In this document: piece after piece, positions 27,105-37,500 of the stretch
Layout: every line of letters starts with the position of its first letter
Numbering within the stretch: the first letter of the stretch is position 1
Made by a program: the position numbers and the translations under genes
From: Aegicerativicinus sediminis
Lineage (GTDB): Bacteria; Bacteroidota; Bacteroidia; Flavobacteriales; Flavobacteriaceae
Assembly (NCBI RefSeq): GCF_015476115.1
Contig: NZ_CP064295.1
Coordinates: 2,164,001 to 2,228,000, forward strand
Reading direction: 5' to 3'
DNA: 64,000 nt
The notes under the pieces: generated by a model
The model's database searches: none
The model's input: the letters and a program-made list of their open reading frames with translations, nothing else
What the model was told of the DNA's origin: nothing

Positions 27105-28103
27105 ATGAAACATATCTATGTTGAAAACCAAGCCGGTCAACCGAAATATAAGCAGATTGTAAAATCTATAGAAGAAAGCTTGTTGAATGGTAGCCTACGG
27201 AAAGGGGACAAATTACCCTCAATTAACGAGGTTAGGGATAGGTTTTCTCTTTCCAGGGATACGGTTTTGATGGCATTCAATGAATTAAAAATGCGTGGAA
27301 TTATCGAATCGTTCTCTGGTAAAGGATATTATGTAAGAAGTTTGGATACTGATATTTCCCAAAAAATATTTGTTCTCTTTGATGAGCTTAATGCATTTAA
27401 GGAAGATTTGTACAATGCATTTTTGAAAAGTTTTTCTAGGGATGTGGAAGTGGATATTTATTTCCACCATTTTAATATCAAGGTCTTTGAAAAGTTAATT
27501 AATGAAAGTATCGGCAATTACCATTATTATGTCATTATGCCGGCTAATCTTAAAGAAACATGTGAGATCATTAGAAATCTCCCTAACGATCGGGTTTATA
27601 TTTTAGATCAATTTCCTGAGGAATTAAAAGTTTATCCTTCTGTTTTTCAAGATTTTGAAAATGATACTTTTAATAGTTTGAGTCAATTGCATGTCAGACT
27701 AAAAAAATACTCTCAACTACATTTAATATTTTCGGAAGAAAAGCAACCACAAGGTATGCTAAGGGGATTTAAGAAATTTGAAAATTATACAGACATACCA
27801 CTTCATATACATTATTCTACAGAGGACGTAAGTGTAAAGTCAGGACATGCCTATCTGGTTATTGATGATAGGGATTTGTTTAAACTATTGAAATTAGCCA
27901 AAGATTCAGGGTTGAAAATTGGTAAGGAGATTGGCATTATTTCTTATAACGATACTCTTTATAAAGAACTTATTGAAGGTGGAATAACAACAATCACAAC
28001 CGATTTTTCTGAAATGGGCAAAACTCTTGCCCATATGATAAAATCAAATTCAAAAGAGAAAGTAATTAATCCAAATACTCTAAAAATTAGAAATTCATTG
28101 TAA
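27105..28103 (+). CDS. GntR-type transcriptional regulator with periplasmic-binding-like sensor domain
   Basis: 332 residues. The N-terminal winged helix-turn-helix (about 10-78) includes LRKGDKLPSINEVRDRF and LSRDTVLMAFNELKMRGII, typical of GntR. The remainder (about 85-330) looks like a LacI/PBP1-type ligand-binding fold (for example IGKEIGIISYNDTLYKELIEGGITTITTDF written as separate strands, and a closing motif as in LacI proteins). Such hybrids are common sugar regulators in Bacteroidota. It leads an operon with galactokinase and GalT and is divergent from the galactanase genes, so galactose or a derivative is the probable effector. The repeats at 27044-27083 are the likely binding site. 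Confidence 0.88.
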   Translation: MKHIYVENQAGQPKYKQIVKSIEESLLNGSLRKGDKLPSINEVRDRFSLSRDTVLMAFNELKMRGIIESFSGKGYYVRSLDTDISQKIFVLFDELNAFKEDLYNAFLKSFSRDVEVDIYFHHFNIKVFEKLINESIGNYHYYVIMPANLKETCEIIRNLPNDRVYILDQFPEELKVYPSVFQDFENDTFNSLSQLHVRLKKYSQLHLIFSEEKQPQGMLRGFKKFENYTDIPLHIHYSTEDVSVKSGHAYLVIDDRDLFKLLKLAKDSGLKIGKEIGIISYNDTLYKELIEGGITTITTDFSEMGKTLAHMIKSNSKEKVINPNTLKIRNSL

Positions 28104-28104
28104 T

Positions 28105-29250
28105 ATGAATAACGAGTTAATTAGTGCAATACAAGCCGCATTTAAGATGCGTTTCGGGGAACCTGAAGTAACGGTGGTTTCTCCAGGACGTATTAATTTA
28201 ATTGGTGAACATACAGATTACAATGATGGTTTTGTCTTTCCGGCTGCAATTGATAAATCTATTATTGCCGTATTTGCAAAATCCACTGATTCGGTTTCCA
28301 TGATTTATGCTTATGATCCAAAAGAAAGTCATGCTTTCAGTTTGGATGACGTAAAAAGGATTCCTAATGGTGGATGGCGAAATTATGTGGTTGGGGTTGT
28401 TGGGGAAATTCAGAAGCTAGGTAAAGAGGTGCCGCCATTTAATGCGGTATTTGGTGGCGATATCCCTGCCGGTTCTGGAATGTCCTCCAGTGCCGCTTTA
28501 GAGAATAGTATTGTTTTTGGATTGAACGAGCTTTTTGGTTTGGGTTTGTCTAAAGTGGAAATGATTAATGTTTCTCAAAAAGCTGAACATAATTATGTAG
28601 GTGTGCGTTGTGGTATTATGGACCAATTTGCAAGTATGTTCGGTGAACAGGATCACGCTTTATTTTTAGACTGTCGTTCATTAGATTTTAAAGCTTATCA
28701 GGTTGATTTTGGTGAATACGGGTTGTTGCTAATCAATAGTAACGTTCATCATAATTTAGCTGAAAATGCTTATAACGAAAGGAGAAATAGCTGTGAGACA
28801 GTTGCTGAAATTTTGAATGTTAGTGCCTTAAGAGACGCCGACTTAGAAATGTTGAACGCTAAAAAAGCCCAAATGTCCGATACAGATTTTCTAAAGGCAA
28901 AATACATAATTGAGGAAAATAATAGGGTTGAGAGAGCGGTTGATTATCTCAATAATCAAAAGATTGAAGGATTTGGTGAGTTGTTGTTTGAAGCCCATGT
29001 AGGGATGAAAGATGAGTTTGAAATTAGCTGTGCTGAATTGGATTTTCTGGTTGAATTGGCAAAAGAGTTTCCTGGGGTAATTGGTGCTCGCCTAATGGGC
29101 GGTGGCTTCGGTGGCTGTACAATTAATTTGGTTGACAAGGAACAGATGGATGATTTTATCGAGTTGGTTGAGGAAAAATATAAAGCCAAGTTCAATAGGG
29201 AATGTAGCCCTTATAGAGTGAATTTGTCGAGAGGTACATACAGAATATAA
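28105..29250 (+). CDS. galK: Galactokinase
   Basis: 381 residues, the usual length for the family. Galactokinase signature GRINLIGEHTDYNDG is near residues 29-43, the GHMP ATP motif GSGMSSSAALE near 128-138, and the C-terminal MGGGFGGCTI motif near 333. It phosphorylates galactose to galactose-1-phosphate, the first committed Leloir step. Start ATG is one base after the regulator stop codon (TAATATG), and the uridylyltransferase follows six bases after its own stop. No epimerase or mutarotase is encoded in the window, so GalE and GalM must come from elsewhere. Confidence 0.96.
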   Translation: MNNELISAIQAAFKMRFGEPEVTVVSPGRINLIGEHTDYNDGFVFPAAIDKSIIAVFAKSTDSVSMIYAYDPKESHAFSLDDVKRIPNGGWRNYVVGVVGEIQKLGKEVPPFNAVFGGDIPAGSGMSSSAALENSIVFGLNELFGLGLSKVEMINVSQKAEHNYVGVRCGIMDQFASMFGEQDHALFLDCRSLDFKAYQVDFGEYGLLLINSNVHHNLAENAYNERRNSCETVAEILNVSALRDADLEMLNAKKAQMSDTDFLKAKYIIEENNRVERAVDYLNNQKIEGFGELLFEAHVGMKDEFEISCAELDFLVELAKEFPGVIGARLMGGGFGGCTINLVDKEQMDDFIELVEEKYKAKFNRECSPYRVNLSRGTYRI

Positions 29251-29256
29251 TAAATT

Positions 29257-30273
29257 ATGGAAACAGAATTAAAAGAGTTTTCGCATAAACGTTTTAATCC
29301 ATTAACTGGAGAATGGGTCTTGGTTTCTCCACATAGGTCCAAACGACCTTGGCAAGGTCAACAGGAGGAAACAAATACCGAAACGCGACCTTCACATGAT
29401 CCTTCATGTTATTTATGTGCGGGTAACACTAGAGCTAACGGTGAAAAAAATCCAGATTACAAAGAGACCTTTGTTTTTGTCAATGACTTTTCAGCACTAC
29501 AAGAAAATACTCCAAGTTTCAAAGTGGAGGAAGGTTTGTTTAAAGCGGAAAGTGAATCGGGTATATGCAAAGTGGTTTGTTTTAGTCCTGATCACTCCAA
29601 AAGTTTGGCCGACATGCAAATAACTGCGATTGAAAAGGTTGTAAAGCTCTGGCAGCAAGAATTCAGAGACTTGGGAAGCAATCCAAAAATTAACTATGTT
29701 CAAATATTTGAAAATAAAGGATCTATAATGGGTTGTAGTAATCCTCATCCACATGGACAAATTTGGAGTCAAAATACGCTGCCTAATGAAGTTGTTAAAA
29801 AGGATAACAATCAAAAAACTTATTTTGCAAGTAAGGGTGTTTCTCTCCTAACCGATTATTTAAATCAAGAATTAAGGGAAAATGAAAGGATTATCTATCA
29901 AAATGAAAATTTTGTGATTCTAATTCCCTTTTGGGCGGTATGGCCCTATGAAACTATGATTATCCCAAAAACCCATCAAGTAGATATTTTAAGTTTGGAC
30001 TCTAAACAAACAACTGATTTTGCGCATGCCATCTCTGTAATTACAGGTAAATATGATCGATTGTTTAATACATCTTTTCCATATTCAAGCGGTATTCATC
30101 AAGCACCCACAAATGGTTTGAATAACGATCATTGGCATTGGCATATGTCATTTTATCCGCCATTATTGCGCAGTGCAACCGTTAAAAAATTTATGGTTGG
30201 TTACGAAATGTTTGCAAGTCCTCAAAGAGACATTACGGCGGAATCAGCGGCTGCCATTTTAAAGGATTTATGA
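29257..30273 (+). CDS. galT: Galactose-1-phosphate uridylyltransferase
   Basis: 338 residues. Metal site CYLC (C51, C54) and active-site NPHPHGQIW (163-170, nucleophile H166) are present, and a second histidine cluster, NDHWHWHMSF, lies near 287-296. This is the class I GalT pattern. It transfers UMP from UDP-glucose to galactose-1-phosphate, giving UDP-galactose and glucose-1-phosphate. It is translationally coupled to the next gene through an ATGA overlap at 30270-30273, which suggests the downstream secreted hydrolase is also made in response to galactose-type signals. Confidence 0.96.
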   Translation: METELKEFSHKRFNPLTGEWVLVSPHRSKRPWQGQQEETNTETRPSHDPSCYLCAGNTRANGEKNPDYKETFVFVNDFSALQENTPSFKVEEGLFKAESESGICKVVCFSPDHSKSLADMQITAIEKVVKLWQQEFRDLGSNPKINYVQIFENKGSIMGCSNPHPHGQIWSQNTLPNEVVKKDNNQKTYFASKGVSLLTDYLNQELRENERIIYQNENFVILIPFWAVWPYETMIIPKTHQVDILSLDSKQTTDFAHAISVITGKYDRLFNTSFPYSSGIHQAPTNGLNNDHWHWHMSFYPPLLRSATVKKFMVGYEMFASPQRDITAESAAAILKDL

Positions 30274-32867
30274 TTATGATTTCTAAGTTTTCATTAAGGT
30301 TTTCGCTTGTTTTTATCTTAGGTATTACAGTAGGATTATCTTTTGCCCAAAACCCTAATAAACACGGCCAAACCTTTGTAGACGACAAAGGAGTGATTCG
30401 TTGGTCTGAAACCAATGCTGAGGTGCACGGATTCGGTGTAAATTATACCGTTCCCTTTGCCCATGCATACCGTACTGCTAAACGAATGGGAGTTGACATT
30501 AAAAAGGCGATGGAGTCGGATGTCTACCATTTTAAGCGATTAGGATTTAATCTGTACAGAATCCATGTTTGGGATACTGAAATCAGTGATGATAAAGGAA
30601 ATCTTTTAGATAATGAGCATTTAGATGCATTCGATTATTTAATTTCTATTCTTAAAAAACATGATATAAATTATGTGCTAACCCCTATTGCATTTTGGGG
30701 TAATGGATGGCCTGAGCCGGATGAGGAAACTCCTGGTTTTTCCCATAAGTATGGAAAAAGTAATGCCTTGACTGATCCGGGGGCAATTAAGGCGCAGCAA
30801 AATTATTTGAAACAATTTATTAGCCATACAAATCCTTATACTAAATTGACTTATAAGGATGATCCTTCCGTTATTGCATTTGAAGTAAGCAACGAACCTC
30901 ATCACAGAGGTACATCTAAGGAAATCAACGAATTTGTGAAAGGCATGGTTGACGCAATTAAATCTACAGGTAGTAGAAAGCCTATTTTTTACAATACGAG
31001 CCATGCCGTTCACGAGATGGAATCTTATTTTAAAGCGGGAATCGATGGTGGTACATTTCAATGGTATCCTTCTGGTTTAGGGTATCAAAAGGAATTAGAA
31101 GGAAACTTTTTACCTAATGTGGATTCATATGATATGCCATTTGACGGGATAATTGCAAAATATGGTGGAGCAAAAATTGTCTATGAATTTGATGCTGCTG
31201 ATATAGGAAAATCCTATATATATCCTGCCATTGCAAGGAGTTTTAGAACCGCAGGTATACAAATCGCGACTCATTTTGCTTACGACCCTACATTTATGGC
31301 AAGTGTTAATACAGAGTATAACACCCATTATATGAATCTGGCTTATACCCCTAAAAAAGCTTTGGCCCTAAAAATTTCAGGCGAGGTTTTTATGAATATT
31401 CCAATAAATGAGTCCTTTGGTTCTTACCCGGATAATACCAAGTTTCAAGATTTTTATATTGATTATGCTCAAGATTTAGCCGTTTATAATCAAGGAGAGA
31501 AGTTTTTTTATTCCAATTCAACTTCTATTGTCCCCAAAAGCATAAATAATTTAAAGGAAATTGCTGGTTATGGCAATTCCTCCATTATACAATATGGAGG
31601 TGCTGGTGCCTATTTTCTGGATAAGTTGAAGGATGGTGTATGGCGTTTAGAGGTTATGCCTGATGCTGTCTGGGTACGTGATCCTTTCGGGAAAAACAGT
31701 CCAAACAAAACAGTTGGTGTTATTAAATGGCGTAATGCTGATATGAAAATCAATTTACCAGATTTGGGTAATGATTTTAAAATTAGGGGAATAAATAGTG
31801 GTAACACATATAATTCCGAGTCCAATTTGGGGAGCTTCCAAATTTCGCCTGGAACATATTTGTTGGAGTCATCCAAATCTAAATTCAGTTCGGACCAAAC
31901 TTTTAATGGGTATGAAATCGGTTCTTTTTTCGCTCCAAAAGATAATGTTAAGGATTATTGGTTTAAACATCAACCACCAATGGATGTTGTGGAAGAAAGT
32001 GATTTAGAATTGGTTGCTCAGTTTGTTGGTCCTAGTGTAGCAGCAGAATTAACAATAGAGGGATATACTGACGTAGATCGTTTTTCTATTAAAATGAAGG
32101 AATTTGAACCGTATCAGTTCAAAGCTGTTGTTCCTAAAAGTATTATGAGGCACGGACTGGTAAATTATCGCATAATAGTGAAAATTGAAGAGGATAGTAT
32201 GGTAACCTATCCAGGTGCAATTAATGGTTCGCCGAGAGATTGGGATTTTTACGGAGCGGAAAATTATTCCATCCGAATTCATCCTAAAACAGATCCTATT
32301 TATTTGTTTGATGCGACCAAAGATTCAAAGGATTTGGTCCGAACTTGGCGAAGAGGGTTGGCCTTAAAACCAGCCTCAGGATTAAAAGAGTCTGAATACC
32401 GAGTTTATATTGATGGCTTGTTCAAGCCAGATTCAGAGAATTTAAATGCCGATCCTATTTATGATTATTCTATAAAGCATTTTGTTATAGATGAACTAAA
32501 AAGTGGAATTGGAAGTCTTTCTGAAAAAGAAAAAATTGTTTTTAAAGGAAGATCGCTTCAAGAGAAGCCACAAATAATACAAATTGCTTTAGTGCAAAAT
32601 GATGGAAGCGCTTTTGGTGGTGAATTGTTGCTAAGCCAAGAATTGGATGAGTATAAATTAAATTTAGAAGATTTGAAATTGGTTAAAACAGTGATTTTGC
32701 CTCGCCCATACCCTTCCTTTTTACCCTACTTTTTTAATCCTGATAAACCTAAAGAATTTGATATAAATGCCGTTGAAAGCATACAGATTTCTGTTGGGCC
32801 AGGACTAACCGAAAAAGAACAAAAAGAATCTCAAGGATTTGGAGTAGTATTTATAAAACTTGAATAA
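30270..32867 (+). CDS. Secreted GH5-like glycoside hydrolase with C-terminal accessory domains
   Basis: 865 residues. Signal peptide up to about residue 27 (...GLSFA-QNP). An N-terminal TIM barrel (about 30-380) has clan-A landmarks: RIHVWDTE, acid/base E209 in EVSNEPHHR, and nucleophile E306 in VYEFDAADI. The rest (about 400-865) is beta-rich and unassigned; it may contain carbohydrate-binding or galactose-binding-like folds. I take the barrel as a GH5-type enzyme that does not match cellulase or mannanase wording closely. Position within the galactose operon suggests a beta-galactan or galactoside substrate, but this is inference. It overlaps galT by 4 bp; a second in-frame ATG occurs at 30276. 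Confidence 0.75.
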   Translation: MIMISKFSLRFSLVFILGITVGLSFAQNPNKHGQTFVDDKGVIRWSETNAEVHGFGVNYTVPFAHAYRTAKRMGVDIKKAMESDVYHFKRLGFNLYRIHVWDTEISDDKGNLLDNEHLDAFDYLISILKKHDINYVLTPIAFWGNGWPEPDEETPGFSHKYGKSNALTDPGAIKAQQNYLKQFISHTNPYTKLTYKDDPSVIAFEVSNEPHHRGTSKEINEFVKGMVDAIKSTGSRKPIFYNTSHAVHEMESYFKAGIDGGTFQWYPSGLGYQKELEGNFLPNVDSYDMPFDGIIAKYGGAKIVYEFDAADIGKSYIYPAIARSFRTAGIQIATHFAYDPTFMASVNTEYNTHYMNLAYTPKKALALKISGEVFMNIPINESFGSYPDNTKFQDFYIDYAQDLAVYNQGEKFFYSNSTSIVPKSINNLKEIAGYGNSSIIQYGGAGAYFLDKLKDGVWRLEVMPDAVWVRDPFGKNSPNKTVGVIKWRNADMKINLPDLGNDFKIRGINSGNTYNSESNLGSFQISPGTYLLESSKSKFSSDQTFNGYEIGSFFAPKDNVKDYWFKHQPPMDVVEESDLELVAQFVGPSVAAELTIEGYTDVDRFSIKMKEFEPYQFKAVVPKSIMRHGLVNYRIIVKIEEDSMVTYPGAINGSPRDWDFYGAENYSIRIHPKTDPIYLFDATKDSKDLVRTWRRGLALKPASGLKESEYRVYIDGLFKPDSENLNADPIYDYSIKHFVIDELKSGIGSLSEKEKIVFKGRSLQEKPQIIQIALVQNDGSAFGGELLLSQELDEYKLNLEDLKLVKTVILPRPYPSFLPYFFNPDKPKEFDINAVESIQISVGPGLTEKEQKESQGFGVVFIKLE

Positions 32868-32877
32868 TTATCACATC

Positions 32878-33789
32878 ATGAAATATATACTTTTTTTATT
32901 GGCCCTGTTCCTCATAATAGGATGTAAGAACGAATCTCAAAAAATGGAGACTAGTTCTCCTATGGTAGAAACTGAAGATTGGGTTTCAATTTTGGATAGT
33001 GCCGATTTTTCTCATTGGGACATAAAATTTTCGGGCTATCCTCTTGGCCATAATTATAAGAATACCTTTAAAATGGAAGAAGGTGTCTTATCCGTTAATT
33101 ATGACGAGTATGAGAATTTCAATGAAGAATTTGGCCACATTTATTATAAAACCCCGTTTTCATATTACAAAGTGAAGTTTCAATATCGGTTTGTAGGAGA
33201 TCAGGTTACTAATGGTCCGGCTTGGGCACTCAGAAATAATGGTATCATGCTCCATTGTCAAGATCCTAGTACACTTGGATTAGATCAAGATTTTCCAGTT
33301 TCTATTGAATACCAATTTCTTGGTGGTAATGGAGTCGATGAACGCGCAACAGCTAATTTATGCACGCCTGGTACCATTGTTGATATTGATGGGGAATTGT
33401 TCGTTGATCACTGTATTAATAGTAGCTCCAAAACATTTGCTGGTGACCAATGGGTTAATGCGGAAGCATTGGTTTATGGCGATGAGAAAGTGATACATAT
33501 AGTCGAAGGTGACACAGTTATGCAATACACCAATCTTCGAATAGGAAATGGAGGTACTAAGGAGGAATTATTAAATCATTGGAAAAATTTTGGGGTCAAT
33601 AATCCTGAGTCTTGGGTTGATAGGGAAGGTGAATCTTTAGCCAAAGGATATATTGCTTTTCAGGCAGAAAGCCACCCCACTGAAATAAAAAATGTGGAAG
33701 TTCTCGATTTATGTGGTTGTACCGATAAAAAGGCGAAAAATTACAAATCCTATTACGTTAAATCAGACAATAGTAAATGTATTTATTAA
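32878..33789 (+). CDS. DUF1080 (3-keto-disaccharide hydrolase-like) lipoprotein
   Basis: 303 residues from the ATG at 32878; an upstream in-frame TTG at 32860 would add six residues inside the previous gene and lacks support. The signal ends at C16 (FLIIGC). The body is a single concanavalin-like jelly roll of DUF1080 type, with landmarks SADFSHWD, FSYYKVKFQYRF and NNGIMLHCQDP. Some DUF1080 proteins hydrolyse 3-keto-glycosides, others probably bind carbohydrate. A C-terminal cysteine cluster (LCGCTDKKAKNY...SKCIY) is unusual and may bind metal or form disulfides. It ends the operon just before a strong terminator. Confidence 0.75.
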   Translation: MKYILFLLALFLIIGCKNESQKMETSSPMVETEDWVSILDSADFSHWDIKFSGYPLGHNYKNTFKMEEGVLSVNYDEYENFNEEFGHIYYKTPFSYYKVKFQYRFVGDQVTNGPAWALRNNGIMLHCQDPSTLGLDQDFPVSIEYQFLGGNGVDERATANLCTPGTIVDIDGELFVDHCINSSSKTFAGDQWVNAEALVYGDEKVIHIVEGDTVMQYTNLRIGNGGTKEELLNHWKNFGVNNPESWVDREGESLAKGYIAFQAESHPTEIKNVEVLDLCGCTDKKAKNYKSYYVKSDNSKCIY

Positions 33790-33817
33790 AAAAGGCTTCT
33801 CGTAAGAGAAGCCTTTT
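33790..33817. terminator. Bidirectional intrinsic terminator between galactan and starch loci
   Basis: A 12-bp perfect stem, AAAAGGCTTCTC with GAGAAGCCTTTT, encloses a GTAA loop. T-runs occur in both directions (the A tract on one side, the T tract on the other). It lies between the stop of the DUF1080 gene (plus strand) and the stop of the FnIII lipoprotein gene (minus strand), so it serves both. Confidence 0.9.
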
Positions 33818-33821
33818 AAGT

Positions 33822-34529
33822 TTATTTCACTTTAAATTGAAAAATCTCAGATGTTGATGAATTGCCTTCAGCATCGGTTGTAATTATTTTCCAATAATAA
33901 TCATTGCCTGTATTAACGGTAACATCTTTGGTTGTAGAGGTTGTATTCCCCAAACTATTTGTGGGTTGATTCGACGTTCCAAAAAGTACCTCATATCCTT
34001 CGATATCATTGTCCACGTCACTACCAGACCATTGTAAGGTAACTGTGGTTGTTGTGTTTGGCAGTCCAACACCCATTTCAGGAGAAACCAAATCAGCTGG
34101 AAAAGGTGCATATGAAGTTTCAGGATCACCCGCGTTGTAAAATTTCCAAGTGGAACTTTGCGCTGTTTGAGTGCCTGAATTTCTGGAAACTATGTACCAA
34201 GAAAATGGAGTCCCTCTATCAATCTCTAAGGCCAAATTCGATTCATTGGCATTGTGTGTAGACGTTGATTGTGTCGCAAGGTTTTTTAGTACCAATTGAT
34301 AGGATGTTGCATTTTGGGCATCAGACCAGTCAAACGAAATGGTACTTTTAGTGTCTGTTATGTTTGTTCCGTCCGTGCATTCAGAATTTTGCTCCGGAAA
34401 TTGAAGAGTTGCTGCAGAAGGTGGATTGTCTTGATCCCCTTCTGAACCTCCGCCATCACCGCCACTACAATTAAACAATACGACCATTGAGCATGCGAGG
34501 AACAATGTATGTTTTAATAGCCTTTTCAT
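33822..34529 (-). CDS. Lipoprotein with two fibronectin III-like domains, starch locus
   Basis: 235 residues. The signal ends at C21 (VLFNC), followed by a Gly/Asp/Glu-rich tether (SGGDGGGSEGDQD) resembling the acidic export signal of surface lipoproteins in this phylum. Two FnIII-like sandwiches follow (about 45-140 and 145-235), each with the WS...TSYQL or DIEGYEV type core and a final YWKI strand. No catalytic motif is seen. The gene overlaps the T9SS amylase gene by 4 bp (ATGA), so the two are coupled. A role in displaying or helping the surface amylase, or in starch binding, is inference from position. Confidence 0.75.
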   Translation of the reverse strand: MKRLLKHTLFLACSMVVLFNCSGGDGGGSEGDQDNPPSAATLQFPEQNSECTDGTNITDTKSTISFDWSDAQNATSYQLVLKNLATQSTSTHNANESNLALEIDRGTPFSWYIVSRNSGTQTAQSSTWKFYNAGDPETSYAPFPADLVSPEMGVGLPNTTTTVTLQWSGSDVDNDIEGYEVLFGTSNQPTNSLGNTTSTTKDVTVNTGNDYYWKIITTDAEGNSSTSEIFQFKVK

Positions 34530-37500
34530 TTCTTCACGATTTTTAACGTTTTACTAATTTCCTTACTGCTTAATTGAAGAAGATAAAGCCCCTTTGATAT
34601 TCCGGAGACATCAATTTGGGTTTTTCCGTTGGTTAGTTCTAATTCTTCACTCAATACCAATTTACCAGTAACCGAAAATATTTTCAGATTCACTGGGCCA
34701 GATGTGATACCGGTATAAATATTCAAATTATTTTGGGCAGGATTTGGGAAAGCCAATACATCCTCACCTACAAATATCTGTTCTTCATAGATACCCTGGC
34801 AAATTTTGTCTCCTTCAACAGAGATGGTATTTAACCCATTACTTAGAGGAATTATGATTTCTGAATCCGTAGTCTGCATCTGGGTTCCGTTAATTACTAT
34901 CGAATAACTCGAGCTACCGCTTAAATTTAAAACCACATTCTTATCATCTTCAAAATATGTTGATAACACAGCTAAATCCTCAGGCTCAGTTACTACTGCA
35001 TCGAAACAAATTTCATAACCAGTCTCATTTTCCACAGTAATACAAACTTCATAAGCGCCTGCCTTTAAATTATTGAATGTGTGATTAGTTGAGAACGCAG
35101 CTGAATTGTTCAACCCATTTCCTGTAATAGTTGCTTCATAATTCAAATCCTCTTTGGCAGAAATATTAATGGTTCCATTATCACTATTTCTACAAGTTTC
35201 GCTACTGATAGACAATTCGAAATTATCTGCAGAAAGTGTGAAGGTTTCACAGCCATTAATATCCACAACTGTACCTGTTGGTGTGTTAGGGCAAAGATCG
35301 TCATCGTCTGCCACTCCATCGCCGTCTGCATCAGGGATATTGTTGTCTGGGAATAGAGAGGATTTCTCATTGCCATAAATTCTAAATTCCCCTGGAGCCA
35401 ATGTAATGCTAGCATTGACATTAGAAACGGTTGTTTTTAGATTACCTTTTAAAAACTCGAACCAATCACCTGTCTCTTGGAATTTTGGATCGATAGCTTG
35501 CTCAGTAATACCAAAATTACCAATGATAGTAACATGCTTTATTTGATCTCCGGTAGCGCTATCTAATGTTAGATGGATAGATTTAAGTCCCGTACTAGAT
35601 CCTGCTTCAATTGTAAAATTTGTAGTCTTGAAAATAGGTTCGTTAAGTTTCAACTTAATTAGGTCTGCCCAAGTGTCATATATAGCTTTACGCTCGGGGA
35701 CATTATTATAACCTTCTTCCCATGCACTTGGTTTTTCACCTGTTCTGCAATCATTATTTATTGAACCATCAGGACAATAGTTTATACTAAAATCATAACC
35801 TAATTCCCCAAATTGCCATATCATTTTAGGACCGGGTACAGTGAATAAAAATGCCCCTGCAGTTTCCATGCGAGACAAAGCGGTATTTAGATCTTTGATG
35901 TTATAAGAAGAATTTGATAAGCCAAAATTTAAACTATTATACATAAGACGTTGTTCATCGTGACTTTCCATATATGAAATTGCCGATGGTTCATCAAATC
36001 CCTTAACCTTATAGGAAACATTAGAAAAGTTAGAATTGCTGTTACGACCTTCCATTGCTTGGGTATACTGGTAATTTAAGATGTTCCATAACAATATGCC
36101 CTTACCCTCACTAGCTCTGTAATTGGCCCATTCCTTTTCTTCAGTAATTCCTCCTAGATGTTCAAAAATTACAATAAAATCATCGTCAACCTCCCATTGG
36201 TAATCTGCATATAATTTTAATACATCTACGCGGTCTTGTTGATAAGAACCTGTGCAATTTTCATCACTAGGTGTACAATTTTGGGTAAAACCTTTCGTTA
36301 AATCCCATCTAAATCCGTCAACTTTAAATTCATCTATCCAATATTGAGAAGTGCGCTTAACATAATCTCTAGTGGCTTGTTTGCTGTGGTTAAAGTCATT
36401 AAATACGCTATATGAATGAGTAGCGGTAGGATTGAAGAAAGGATTATTACTAGACCACATACGGTAGAATGGATTTTGCCCATCGGCGTGGTTATAAACT
36501 ACGTCAATTATAACCGCAATTCCTCTTTTATGGCATTCATCTATAAGTTGCTTAAATGAATTTGGTGAACCGTAGAATTTATCCAAAGCCATATGAAAAT
36601 TGGGGTTATATCCCCAACTTAGATTACCAGCAAATTCATTTACAGGCATCAGTTCAATAGCATTTATTCCTAATCCTTCCAAATAATCTAATCTAGCCTT
36701 GACAGCATCGAAACTATGTAAATCATCAAAATCTCGAACCAGTAATTCATAGATGACCAAATCCGTTTTGGCAGGAGGTTGGAAATTTGTTACTTCCCAA
36801 TTGTAAGGAGTATCTCCAAGTCGGAACCATGTAACAGGATGTTCGGTTTTTCCTGTTGGGTAGTCTGGTAGATTAGGAAAAGTAGTTTCATCTATATAGG
36901 GATCATCATTTTCATCTAAAATCAAAGTTGAATAAGGATCGGCAACTCTTATAGAACCGTCAACTAAATACTGGTATAAAATATTGGATTGGGGTGTTAA
37001 ATTTGTCAATTCAATCCAAAACCTATCTGTTGAAGGATCCTTAAAAAGTAAATAGTTATCATCGTCCCTTTGCCAATCGTTGAAATTACCTATGATATGC
37101 ACATAGCTCTTTTCTGGAGCATAAAGCACTAATGTTACTTTGGTGTTATCGTTTGGGTTAATGTTTAGTCCATCCTTAAGTCCGGCTGGAACAGCTGCTT
37201 CAGGAATTGAAACAGGCGGACCGTTATTTTCACCAACTTCAGCATCCATATCCTGACTTTTCTTTTCGCCAGTACCATCTTTGGCTTTTACCAGAAAGCC
37301 AATTTTTCCAATGCCTGTTCTATTATAAAAGGTTGTTGGGACGAACGATATAGAATAGGTGTCATTCCCAGAATTGTATGTTAATTTGTTGGCTTCATTA
37401 GAATTTGTCCAACTGCCATTGGTTGGACAGTCTATAGAATTTATGTCATTTTCATCATAGGACCAGGCCCATAAGTAAAGAGCATTGTTTGTTACAGACC

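Noticed and set aside
32860-32877. TTG start for the DUF1080 gene
   Set aside because: It lies inside the previous gene and adds residues ahead of a good lipoprotein signal that begins at the ATG at 32878.
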